DNA from: Pisaster brevispinus
Lineage: Eukaryota; Echinodermata; Asteroidea; Forcipulatida; Asteriidae
DNA length: 64,000 nt
Direction of reading: 5' to 3'
Assembly (NCBI GenBank): GCA_023634235.1
Contig: JAMKCF010000009.1
Location: forward strand, 8,308,001 to 8,372,000
Position 1 is the first letter of the stretch. The number at the start of each line of letters is the position of its first letter. Positions 1 to 12,480 of this stretch are shown one piece after another. The notes beneath the pieces were generated by a model. It saw nothing but the letters and a program-made list of their open reading frames with translations, had not been told where the DNA came from and did no database searches. A program made the translations under genes and the position numbers.

Positions 1-392
1 AGTAACAAGCATTATTTAAACAAAAAGATGATAGACATGTCCAAACAATTGTAGACAATGAGAATCAGCCGCAAGGAGCATATTGAAATCTTCATGTAAC
101 AAAACATTTTTATTTGTAAAATGGTATCGATTCAAAAGCAACCCGCAACCAATCTGCTTGGTTTATTTTGGTATCCTACGTTGCATGATTTTATGTCTCA
201 GTGGCGCTTCTTCTTTGAGCAGCGGGGAACACGACAACATAATCACTGAACATCTTCAAACAATACTGACCAATTTAACCACGATAATATACCATAAGGG
301 GCCATACCACTACTCCCTTCCAGCCTCGTTTAGGGCTTTACTACTAATTTGCATATGAGATCAACAAGATGGCTGAACCTTTTTGTGACATT

Positions 393-480
393 CTCCTGAA
401 GACGAGCAGAGTATACTGTTCGAAACGTCCAGACTACACCGGTTCTTGTCAGAACCAACGCTTCTTCCAAAAGAGTTCTA
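393..480 (+). repeat. Dispersed repeat with hammerhead-like core, copy 1
   Basis: CTGAAGA (396-402), a possible stem GAGCAG/CTGTTC, then GAAACGTC (422-429) match the hammerhead ribozyme core order CUGANGA, stem II, GAAA, UH. The repeat continues with ACACCGGTTCTTGTCAGAAC and ends CCAAAAGAG. The base after the cleavage-site C does not pair with the one before CTGA, so this copy is probably decayed. Confidence 0.5.
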
Positions 481-2232
481 TGTTGTACCAGCAAGTTTAC
501 TAAAACAGATTTTGGAGCAGAATGTGAATGGTTCTTTGTGAACGACACAAAATAATGCAAGTCCATCAGAACTCCATTGCCGAACAGTAACCCACCTTAT
601 AAAAACAATTGGTGTTGATGCATGCGGTTACACTGAACATTATTTTGTCAACGTGAGAGAAAACAAATCGATGGTAAAAGGAAAACTGATTTGATCGAAG
701 TAAATTCATTTCAAGAGCAACAACGACATTGATAACATCATATAGGCCACTGACAATTTTGCATCAATTCCAATTGATTTATACTATTATGACAAATTTA
801 ACATGTTGTATTATAGATACCACAATGTGTAAACGTGAAAAAAAAGAACAACAACAACCAAAACACTAATATTTATAAAGCTGAACAATTGAGATGTGCC
901 CTCTTTCTTTGCATCAAGAGTAGACACAAATCGTACGCTGCAAATTCCACAACAAAAATATAAGCTTTGATGTTTTCCTCCGTTGTTGAACTATGCAAAT
1001 TCGTGCCTGCATGAATTCCAGGCCCTCTGGCTCCTTAGTAAACATGGGATTGTGATGTCACGGGTTACTTGTTCCGTTCGTCAAAACGTTGAACACGTTT
1101 GCGGTGCCTTTTAAAAGAAATATGATATACAGTAACGACGGAACTGACAAAGTGCTGCCACCATAGTCCATAATAATATTTGCATAAAAGGGGGGTCTAC
1201 AGCACATATCCAAGGTATATAAATCCACTTTGAAGCCAAGCATAATTATTGTTTACTGTAAAGTAAATGGACTTAATTTATTACAGTAATCCAGTGATCC
1301 TGCAGGACACGAGCATGAGTGAGGCTTGTATTAATAAAGACGTGACATTATGCCAAACTGGATTAAACGAATGCGCACAGGCACAATAAGCAGCAGTCCT
1401 GTCGATAATTAATTTAAGTGATATCTTTGCCAATGTCAGGCAATTTGCCTGCTCCTCAAACAGGAAGTACGGGCACTGCGTATTATATTAAAAGATGGCT
1501 TAATTATCATCATCATGAAACACGTGCTTAATCTGCAGTGGGTTCCATTAATATAATGGTGAATAAGAACAAAACAACATCATCTGAGACAATAAATCAT
1601 CTTAGGCAATTCTAATAAATAAATAAGTAAAGATAAAATAAAATGAACGTTTCTGCTAGCCGACCGGCCTACCAAACGTCAGACACCGTCCGACCCCCAA
1701 AGATTTGTTTAAAAGTTGTCTAAAAGTATATATCTGACAGTGTAATTCTGTTTGAATCGCTTAGTCCTAAACTCGGACTCCACAAAGTCACGCCTTGTTA
1801 AAGTCTTTATTATATTTGCCGCCATTTTTCACATCGTCTGCTTATATAAGTATTTCAATTACACGACACGAAGGGTCCTGACTATCAGCCCGTCCAGCCG
1901 TGGTTTGAATCCACTGATCGGAAAGAAACATCGACGGCCATGGACGATCAAGTTATCCCTATAGACATCAAATCATCAGTCAATTCATTCACTTAGTATT
2001 CCATAGGTAAACCAAAGCGTTTGTGCAGAGAAAATACATACAGAAAATATGTGTACTTTACATAATTATTTTGTAATATTTATGTAAATGAATTAAGTAA
2101 CCACATCTAAATAAACAAATAAAAAGTACATATTATTTGTGAAATTAATGAAGCTCAATTGGTGCTCGATGTTGGGCATGTATTGTGTCTTCATTGTGTG
2201 CTTGGAATCTCAGGAATTCTTTAGAGGATTTT

Positions 2233-2545
2233 AGGGGGTGCGTCTGTACAAGAGAAAAAATAGTGTGTTAAAGGGTAATCACTCTTAAAATTAATGGCTG
2301 CTAAAAAACTTATTGGCTTGAAGTACAGCAGCTTTCGCTAATATAAAGCATTTTGATAATCATTTCGCTTCGAAGTAATGTGGTCATGGAAAAAGTTTTT
2401 ATCCCCCAAAAATAGAATCTGAGAAACGTTACTCTGTTTCTCAGATTGTGTATTCCTGTTAGGGATTTTTCTTCCTGCGTGGCCATATTTGCTCTGGATT
2501 TTCGGTGATATCTCAAAAACGTGACCACCTTTTGAAATGAAATTT
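2233..2545 (-). repeat. Dispersed repeat with AATCTGAGAAAC palindrome, copy 1
   Basis: AATCTGAGAAACGTTACTCT then GTTTCTCAGATT forms a hairpin. Flanks (TTGATAATCATTTCGCTTCG, AAGTAATGTGGTCATGG, AAAATTAATGGC) match, in reverse orientation, the copy at 55,600. Confidence 0.65.
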
Positions 2546-4805
2546 TCGCATGTTAGTTTTGTTGTATATATCTATACATTTATATATAATTGAAACAGTC
2601 GAACGGTTAAAAAAAACTAAAGTATTGGAACATGGGTAGGGGGGCATAAGTAGGGTTTTATTGAAAATAAAAATAATTATTTAAATTACAGTAATTGCAT
2701 TCGGGGAACATGACCGAGATCGCAGTAACGATCTATTTGGGTACAAAGCATGCGCGGACACTTTTAAGTCATGGTTATTCATGATTATATGTGACGTAGG
2801 GATGGGGCTGGTTGAAGTAGAAGTGGATGTCTAACATTACGTGGGAGTGCGTGCAGGGTTTCCATTCAGCTGTTTCCCCACACGATATTATTGTTTGGAT
2901 TCAGTTTAACGAAACTTGTACGGAATGTTTTTTTTTATTAACACATTTAATTTAGAATTTCTGGATGAAATGATATCAGTGACATGGCGATTGTTTTCAT
3001 TTCTAGAAATGCCGCGGGGGGTAAAAGATTGGGCGTACCATTCGACGCATTAAGGCCGGCTAAATCAATGCTATCGCGTTACTTTAACCTAAACTATTTA
3101 GGCACATCTCTATTTGATTATAAAAAACGTTTGGTGATATAATTATTTTGTTCTCCTTTGTGGACATCTTCACTTTCAAATAATGACAACCTTCTGACTG
3201 TACCTTCTCTTTCCTTTAGTTTTGTGGCAGACCTTATCTCTTGAAATGACGTACGAAGTGGAATGATCCATACACTTCTCGTGTCCTTTAACATTGAATA
3301 ATAGTCACATTGGTGATGAAATGATAAGTTTTGATGACTTATATAGGCCTGTTATTTCAAATATTAATAGAGGTGACTTAGTACAAATTAATTATTAAAA
3401 GATACATTACTATACACGTCACAAAAGTTATCGTTTGGCTATAGGGGTTCATTCCAATCTTGTGGTTTACAAAAGACGTTATTTATTCAGTGCGCCATTT
3501 TTTAAGATGCTCTTTCAAGAAAACAACATCCAATGACGAATAAATATTATCTCTTTTTATCAAACATTGTTTACAAGAAGTTTTAAGCTCTTGACTTGAA
3601 ATCAAGTCACAAGTTTCTACCAGAGAGAGAAGCATTGTAACTGATGGTGATTGTGTCGCTTTTGACATTTAAGTGAACATGTGATGACATAAATTTATTC
3701 AAGTTTGTTCACATTTGAATTAATTTAGACATATTTCCTTTTCATATTTTGAGAGAAAAGAAAAACCCTAATCCTGTGAAGACCAGAAAGTTTCTTTCTG
3801 GTTGTAACTTTCAATCCTTGTTCATGATCTTTCAGTACAGTACAATGAGCGTACTTGTGAATAGACGAAGCCTATGATGTAAGTAAAATCATTACTATAG
3901 GCCTATGTCTTGTTTATTTATTTTTCTGTTTACTGACTGGTTTATTAATTCTTCTCATTTATTTATTTATTCATGATTATTATTTGAATTATTTTTAACC
4001 CATATTTAAGCATCTGTCTATCTATCTATCTATATGTAAATATAAACCTATTTATCAATATATCTATTTATTTATATATTTATTTTATGATTATTTTAAA
4101 ATATTTATTCTCCTCTGTTTTTTATGCACTTAGCTGTAATCAATTTATTCTTGCTAACAAGTATTTTAAAAATACCTTCCATCTTTGTATTAATATAATT
4201 TCTTCTAACATAATTTTTTAGTTCTAAAACAGTAAAAAAAAACATCCATGAATGTCACATCTCTTGCTTTGACGTAACTTGTTTATCAAAATGCTTATAC
4301 ACACACACAAATAAGAGATACGTCTTGATACTATCAGCGTTGATTTAAAAAAAAAATGTTTTTGAGAGCACATTATCAGTCGGAAGCAGAGTGCACTCTC
4401 GCCGCACGATCGCATAATGGGCGATGAGCATGACATTCTTCAGAATCAAAAAGAATCATCCGAAGAAAAACTGACGATCAAAGATTGCCTCCAAACCTTC
4501 CATTAGGAAGGGTCACCTCGCCCGAGTTCCCCAATGAGAACCACCGATCCGGGGAAATCAGATATTGACGAACGGCTCATGTTGCCCAGGTGTGCGGATA
4601 ATAGTGTTGATATTGTCGACTCATATTAGTCTGCGCTGGGTGGGTTGGGTGCAAGGTACAACTGGGCAACGTAGAAGAACATCTTCCTGCTGACACACTT
4701 ATGGATGAATATTCATGTGAATACACCATGCCAGTGAATAGCTTAAACATAAATGATGTAGCTTTGCATGGTGTGGAAATAAGAAATTAAAAAAATTGTA
4801 AAATC

Positions 4806-4931
4806 GCGGGTACAACCATGTTGTCTCCTGAAGATGAGCATTGTATACTGTTCGAAACGTCGAGGCCACACCGGATTTTTTTCAGAGCCAACACTCCTCC
4901 CAAAAGAGACATTACTCATGGTTGTTCCCGC
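4806..4931 (+). repeat. Dispersed repeat with hammerhead-like core, copy 2, in a foldback
   Basis: The core (4,828-4,861) is as in copy 1 but followed by GAG, which can pair with CTC before CTGAAGA as a short stem I. The whole is bracketed by GCGGGTACAACCATG (4,806-4,820) and CATGGTTGTTCCCGC (4,917-4,931), a 14/15 inverted repeat. Confidence 0.55.
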
Positions 4932-5141
4932 AATTTTACTGTACTATTTTATAGTTACTTCACATCAATGACGACATGTTATTTGTGATATCTATTTCTT
5001 TCTTTTGTTTACACAATCTGACACCATTTTGTATTTGGCGGTTTTTCGTATCAGAAAAATAAAATATGTTATAACTTCCTTGCCACTTTAATTTTCCCGA
5101 TTTGATAAAGCATTTTTAATTCCCCTTATTTTTAATTTCCA

Positions 5142-5269
5142 CTAGTGTACAGTTGTAGATTTGTAATGTCCTCGTGTGGAGGCCACCTAGCTGTTGTTTA
5201 CAAAAAGAGTGACCTTGTCAAAAACCTTAATGGAAAACGTTGACACAAAATGCAAGAGTTATAAAAGTA
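5142..5269. repeat. 128 bp direct repeat, copy 1
   Basis: It starts CTAGTGTACAGTTGTAGATT and ends GTTATAAAAGTA. Copy 2 is at 5,662-5,789 with only three differences noticed. AAAGCATTTTTAATTCCCCT flanks this copy on both sides (5,107 and 5,269). Confidence 0.9.
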
Positions 5270-5661
5270 AAGCATTTTTAATTCCCCTTATTGTGAAGAT
5301 GACTGTGCGCTTTTGTGTTTTTGTTGCATATTGATTTATCAGTGATATTGGTAATTTAAAACATTTATTGAATGATTATAAGTTGATTTTTGTGTGTGCA
5401 AAAACTCGCGGCTGTGATGAAATTGCAAAATAGGTGGATTAGGTCTTGATGACTTTTTCAAATTCACTTGCTTGACAGTTGAGGGCGCTGTGATTGAGAT
5501 CATTAATTGGGAGATTCAGCTCATTGATTGATGCACACACTCACAACTCCTGTTGATACACTGTAATGTCATGAATATGAATACACATGTTTATTTGATT
5601 GTTTATTTTTAAGAGAGCTTCAATATTTGCTTGGTGGTCAGTACAAATACCTAGTTGGCAA

Positions 5662-5789
5662 CTAGTGTACAGTTGTAGATTTGTAATGTCCTCGTGTGGA
5701 GGCCACCTAGCTGTTGTTTACAAAAAGAGTGACCTTGTCAAAAACCTTAATGGAAAACTTTGACACAAAATGCAAATGTTATAAAAGTA
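5662..5789. repeat. 128 bp direct repeat, copy 2
   Basis: Near-identical to 5,142-5,269, 520 bp away in the same orientation. The AAAGCATTTTT flanks of copy 1 are absent here. Confidence 0.9.
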
Positions 5790-6061
5790 TCAGCTGAACA
5801 AGTTTTGGGATTCACCCCTTTTTCATCTTAAAGGTTGATACAAATCACGGCAGTGCAATCTCCAAATAATACAAGATGATGCCTATGTTTTCTTCCACTG
5901 AGCAGTATAGAAGTCGTGCCTGCATGAAGTCCATGTGGCTCTTTTGTAAACATTTGATGTCACAGGTTACATGGCCTGAAGTTTTAGAACGCCAACAAGT
6001 ATGCACCAAAAAGAGATTTGTCAGTAAATAGTTTCAGATATAACACTTGCTATAATTTCAG

Positions 6062-6301
6062 GCATCCGAGGTAAACTCAAATGATTACCGCACACAAAAA
6101 TCCGTGACCTCGTCATGTGCCTTTACTCTACCGTCATTTGCCATGGTATTTACTACCGCGATGCGTGACGCTCTAAAAATGTATTATAGGAGTCCTACAT
6201 TGGTAGGACGCTTGGACACTAACTTTGCAGCGATTCTTTGCAGCGTCATTTCCAAAATAATCGTTTCCGCCAAGAAACAAGGTCGTTTCACGGCGGACAA
6301 G
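6062..6301 (+). CDS. Possible internal exon, unrecognised
   Basis: An 80-codon open stretch lies between an acceptor (ATAATTTCAG) and a possible donor (AAG then GTTGGT), phase 0 at both ends. The product contains CAFTLPSFAMVFTTAMRD, MYYRSPTLVGRLD and NFAAILCSVISKIIVSAKK, with two mildly hydrophobic parts suggestive of a membrane protein. It is richer in CpG than its neighbours. It could belong to the same plus-strand gene as the 14.7 kb exon, but the phases (0 out against 2 needed) require at least one exon between. No family recognised; chance is possible. Confidence 0.25.
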
Positions 6302-7403
6302 GTTGGTGTGTAGGCCTGCTTGGAGGCCTGCTTGGAGTCGTCCATGTTGTTTGGAAGGTTTTTGTTGTTGTTGAAATTTCAGAGTATGGGTGGACGAGTT
6401 TCCGTTTCTATTGTGTCCCTATGTAAAATAACATATATATTTAAAATTTTTAAATACAAAAGGGCAAGGATCTTTGTGTTGTTAAAAGCAAATATTGAAT
6501 GCATATTGTTCGTGCATTGTCTCTTCGCCAAGTGAAATGGGAAAGACAGATTTATCTGAATGGTTATATATTCTGCGAAAATGCACTCACATGCATTCAA
6601 TATTTGAATAGTATTCTCATAAATTAAGCTACCGGCAAGATGTACCGTAAGTGATTGTTGTCACGCCACACAACAACAAAAAACCAAAACAACCAACATG
6701 AGCCAAAGGATGGCCAGTGTAGTAGGTTGGATGAAACAAAATTCGCATCTTTTCGTTTCTCAAGGGGGCACAGATGAGTAGACGAATATTTGATGCAAGT
6801 AAAACGTTACGTTAGATTTAAAATGCGCATTTTAATGTTAAAGGCATTGGGTTTATTAATTTTCAAGGAGTGCCTCCCCCCCCCCCTCCACCCAACAATA
6901 CACCAACACACACTAACCCGTTCCCCTGAGAGCATACAATCCTACATTCATTAACCTATGGGGGAACCACAGTGGGCCTGGGCCGAAGTTTTGACCCGTG
7001 ACCTTCAATAGTCAGCAGTTCCCATGTTCACAAAGAATGTATTTGAAAACCTGCTAGTACAGTGTGCTTGATTGTCCGTTCACCGAGGCAGCAGAATTAC
7101 TTCAGTATATTTTGTGTGCATAAGGCAGCGATGCAGTCTGAGCAACTTAAATGTCAAACGTGTACGATTAGCATATCGTACAGCACCGCGGGTCTGTCAC
7201 CCGCCGGATAGGTCGCAGTGCCCAATGGAAACCATTTCCAGGGAGGCGTGAACCAGACTGTGGAAGCTGCGCACGATAACTCACCTTTTTTTTCAATTAT
7301 AGAAACGGCAATTATTGCTTGTACAGCGTTGATCATTAGGTACACAATGGTCATAATAATAAACATGTACAACGGTCAAACCGCCAAAGACCAAAGACCA
7401 TAA

Positions 7404-7758
<355 letters not shown>

Positions 7759-8384
7759 ACGCAATTATTTTTCTGTTGAGACTTGAGAATTGACAAACAA
7801 TGCGAACATTTTCTATTCTTTTTCGTTTTCAATCGTATACTAATACACAGTATTTTTATATGGAAGCTTAACAGCAACGAAAATACTAAAATAAATTGTG
7901 AATTTTATTTGATTTTTTTTTAACTGAGCAATCGTCATGACCACGCGCACGTGATTGAGCAGCGGTGAAATAACATTTCATGGATAACAGATTGGGAAAG
8001 AATAATTTTGTTCACACAAAATAGATACATTGTTGTATGTCTTGCGATCAGCCTGTGTGCCAACGGGTCTCTAGACTCTCCCACTGTGCACATTATGACG
8101 TGTGTAAATATGCCTCCTCAAAAGGTAACCGTGGGAGGGGAAGAACAAAACTCAAATCGCTTCACTCAAGAGCTCGCCATCTTGTGTCATATTCCCTGAA
8201 GCTTACAGTGTTTACTAATGGTAACCAGACATTGGGCTGGTATTTATTTCATGTTGTTATTTCTTTTGCAGTTGTAACCTCGCTTTCAAATGTCATTCTT
8301 TTTGTTGAATTATTAAACGACAGTGCTGTTTCCGGTTCTCTCCCCCCCCCACCTTTTCTTCTTCTTCTTCTTTTTACGCCAGGA

Positions 8385-8665
8385 ATGAAATGGTGCCGTT
8401 TATCTTTGGCTACGGGCTTTGGCTACGGCTGTTTGAAGTCCTGTACCCAAAGTGTTTTTCAAAGTGACTTACGAAGCCGAAGCCGAAGCCGGACCCTAAG
8501 CCCAGTTTTTAGCCGTTGTTTCAAATGGGCCTATACTGTTCACCTCCAATGGCGCATAAAGCTATAGCGAGGTCGTGTAAATTAGGATGGACGGCTTCGG
8601 CAGTAGCTATAGCCAACCCGTTGCCAACGGTAAAAGCCGTAGTCAAAGTAGCTTAAAGTCGGAGA
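8385..8665. repeat. GGCTWC-rich degenerate repeat
   Basis: Short variants of GGCTTC, GGCTAC and their complements (GAAGCC, GTAGCC) recur on both strands. A related stretch at 15,945-16,030 has CGGCTTCGGCTTTAGCC and AATAGCCAAAGCC. Open frames across it look like chance. Confidence 0.45.
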
Positions 8666-11600
8666 CGCCCTTACTGTCCTACTTTCAATCAATCATGAAT
8701 TCGGCGAATGAACGGGAGAAAGTTTCTGGAAACGACGCCCTCGCCGGCCCCCAATAAGCGTACAACAATACACAATCCCAACACGGTATTTATAAGATCT
8801 GGCATCCAAATGACAACCCTTTTGCGGCATATTTAAAGGGACAGTCATAAGCTCAGAAAAATAATGTCGGTGGAATGGAGGCGGTTTCTGTAATAACAAT
8901 TTATTCCGCGAGATAATAATGGCATAAAGAATTCCTTTAAAAGAAAGTACCTTCATGGAAGCCCAAGGGATGAGGCTTACAATAACTGGTGTATACAATT
9001 TTGCTAATTACCAAACCGGTGGTCTTTTGCCATTTTAACATGCTGTAAGTTAAAATGTACATGTAATTGTATTTTCCACTCTTCTTTACTAGCGCTCAAA
9101 ATGCCACCTGGATGTAAAAACATTACGTCCATGTTTTGTACTTAGCTATGTAAAAAACACAACTTTTTTCTCTCTCTTAATTTTTATAAGGGTTAGGCCT
9201 ACTTAAAAACGTGTTTTGTTCTCTTAGTAGTGACCATCCGCCCGTGAGTCCTGCTGTCATTATTGTCGAACATGATGCATAAAAGAAATCCCGAAAAGTG
9301 GCACAACAAGAAAAATAGTGCTCCAGTTACAAGGTGTGAAGTTAATTAAAGATTTATGATAAATGCTCAACCCGAGGGGCGGGTGTCGCGTTGTGTCTTG
9401 CTGGAACAAGTTACGGTCCCGAGAGGCTCACTGTATTAAAACACCGTGATATCTTTGTTTAATCTAAAACTAGGAAATCTTGGGGTTTTTGTTCGTCCAT
9501 TAAATCAAAAGGAAAGGTAATATTGTGTTGTGCAATTGAGGCATAGCTCAACTAGAAAATTTACATACTTAAGTTTCCAATGAAGACAGTATAAAACCTC
9601 GTTTAAAAAAACCCAGAGATGGCTCCATACGATGGATCCTTGAAAGAAAGGAAATAACAACTTAAATTTGCCCAGTCGAGATTAATATAAAATGTCATAG
9701 ATACCTTTATTTCTGAAATGGTATATGTTTTTTTGACGGCACTGTGATATTGTTTTGCAATTTATATGCAATATAATACTTGGACCTATATCAGTTTTTA
9801 TCTTCTCAAATTAATATAACCAGTACATAGAAAAATCAAGACACATTTAATTGAATTTAAAGAGGGGCTCCAAGGTCAACTTTAGTTTTTGTGATGCACT
9901 CATTTTCCAATATATTCAAGAGTCCTCATGAAAGTGGGGGAAACATTCCAAGTCCCTAACTTAATTGGAATGATGTAAAATCTAATTTTATTTGATACCC
10001 ATTGAGAGCGAAATTTGAAACATGACGTCATCGGACAGCAAAAGCAAATGGGTCTATACATTCTGAGAGGAGTTTCTGCGGCAGTCATAAGTTCAAATTC
10101 AATGCCGTTTTTATTGAATAAACCTATTATCAAACTTCGGGAATGAACTGAAGTTTCTCTGTCCAGTATTTGAAATGCGACGCCATCGAACATTAAATTT
10201 TGGATTTTGACAAAAATTGCACCGAATGGTATAAAACAGTGGCATTTTACACCATTTTTAAAGGGAGGATACAGTCTTGTATTTTCCCCATTTTTATAAT
10301 GACTCTATCTATTGGAAAGTGAGTGGATCACAAAACTGATTTTGACCTTGGAGCCCCTCTTTAAGTTCACGTCTTACACCTTGTTCATGCACCATAAGCT
10401 CTTTGAAAATGCCTACCACTGCAGCTTTGTACATGTCCTCGCAGGGACTTAGTTAATGTTCTCAGCCAGTATTTGCGTAGCAGCGAAAGCGCCGCCAGCG
10501 GTCACACATTATCTCTATTTATCAACTACAGTTGCAAGGAGTCCAGCCAATATCGCGCGTTACATTGCTCCGAGCACATTCTCGCCCATCCCAGCTTCGT
10601 GCGGCTAAAATTGTTATTTTCTCTGACAGGCCCGCCCGCTAGTCAGGTGTAGCACAGCTCCCAACAGCCTGGGCATTGAACCATCGTATTGACTATAAAA
10701 CATGGAACAAATTCAAGTTTACAAATTAGGGTTTGATTTCGAATAATTAGGATGAAAAGAGCTGCGAATAGTGTGTTCGGACGAACATGGAGTACGTGAA
10801 GGGCCTACTCAGTTTTCTTTGTTTTGTCCCCCTGGATTTGCATCAAAATTGGACTGGGCTGTTAAAGATCGAAATCTGACCCGGTCAATATGAATAGAAA
10901 TTGCTTCTGAGCTTGCGTTGTTGGATGTATTGATTTATTTTTGTCTGGAGACAAGCAGCCACGAGTCATACAATACGACATTTATCGAACTTCTAATCCA
11001 CACCTTCCAAACCGTACGGCTCTCTATAATTGAAGTAGGGGGCCCCTAATGTTATGATCATTAAATATGTACAGAAACTGTGAAAATGTCAGGAAATATT
11101 ATTAGGTGTTTGTGAAGAAGGAGGAGCAGTCTTCTGCCTGTGGAAGTGGCTGCACACTGGGGTTATTCTTCATGCAAGTGATAATCGATTGAGACCATCA
11201 TCTGTCTATTTCCCTGGAAGCTCAAAGGAATAGACTATAGAATACTTTCCTGAATTAGTAATAAAGGTCACATAATCGTAAATCGTTTTATTACTTCATA
11301 ACCCTGTGTTCAATGTCGTTATTTGTTAAGTAATTGGTTCGCACTGAACGATTCAATCTGTTTAGGGGATGAACACCACTCCGTGTGGGTCAGTGAGCTT
11401 AGCTTTTATCGCGTTTCAACGAATTGAAAGGTGAATTTGATAGTTCATTGCTCTCAGTGTTTCTAATCACTCGATTAGCATTTAAACAATTACACGCGGC
11501 GCAGAACTGCAGGCTTCGGGGCATTGTGGCAATCTCGAGTAAGTGGCTAATTTATAGTTCAAATTTCAGGCTTATGAGTGCCCGATATAAGTAAGAAAGT

Positions 11601-12398
11601 AAATAAAGAAAATGTTATTTTTAGTATCTGTATAACAGAACGAAAACCGAGACAAGGGTACATTGCAACAACGTCATGGCTGCCATGGCAATTTTATTCA
11701 ATTGGAAGATTTCCAATTGAATTTTCCACTGTGATAAAAATATTAAAAAGTGTACATTTTCAGTCTCATTGTTGCCTTGAAGTGACTTGTCAATTGGTTG
11801 GACGAAATTTGAGCCAAGTGAAACGCTGCGAGGCATTCTGACAATCTCCAATTGCTGTCAAAATGAAGAAAACAAATCCAAACTTTCATGATTATTTATG
11901 AGAATTGAATCATTGCCTTATCAATCAACTTATCAGTTTTTCGTGACCAGGGATAAGCATCACATTAAAGTGCTGTGTACAGAATGTGAGCAAAAAATTA
12001 CACCACAATATGTAACGCCCTTAGCAGAAATATAAGGAAATATTATGACGTCATACACAGGACAACATCAATGTCAAGTTAAACGCCAGAGGGCAAGCGA
12101 TGACAAACAGTCTTGTGTGGAGGTTGCCGTTAAACAACAAACTTCTAAAAAAATATGTTAGCGCCCTCTAACGATTATGACTTCCCTGTACGCTTTATTG
12201 GTCATGTTTTGCAGGGGTCGATTTACGGTCAACTGCAGTTCCAGGCAGTCGCCAATAAGAAATAGCATTCCCGCGCAAATTTCAATTCAGTTATGATGTG
12301 GATAGTCAGACAGTGTTCGAAAAAAGTCCCCCGCATCAACGAAGTGTTTTTCATCTGTGCGCATGTGCTTTTGGTTGCCTCCAAGTTGCCTGTCTGTC

Positions 12399-12480
12399 AA
12401 GAGCGCCGCACATTGATCTTGAGGTCGCAGGTTCAAATCCCGTTCTAGTCATGCTTTCTTTGTGACATGACCCTGTCTCC
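12399..12480 (+). repeat. SINE head fragment
   Basis: B-box-like GGTTCAAATCC (12,430) in the context GAGGTCGCAGGTTCAAATCC, followed by CGTTCTAGTCATGC and TTTCTTTGT. It matches the fragment at 53,300-53,395 (GAGGTCGCAGAATCAAATCC, CGTTTCTAGTCA). The 5' part is degenerate. Confidence 0.45.

Larger units (their letters stand above)
1..6061. other. Left-edge region, no recognised gene
   Basis: AT-rich DNA. Apart from the repeats listed at 393, 2,233, 4,806, 5,142 and 5,662 I see only short open frames without homology, and a low-complexity T/A-rich stretch at 3,900-4,200. Confidence 0.5.

Noticed and set aside
8037..8567. 176-codon plus frame
   Set aside because: It crosses a pyrimidine tract and the GGCTWC repeat, has no homology, and its composition reflects the repeat.
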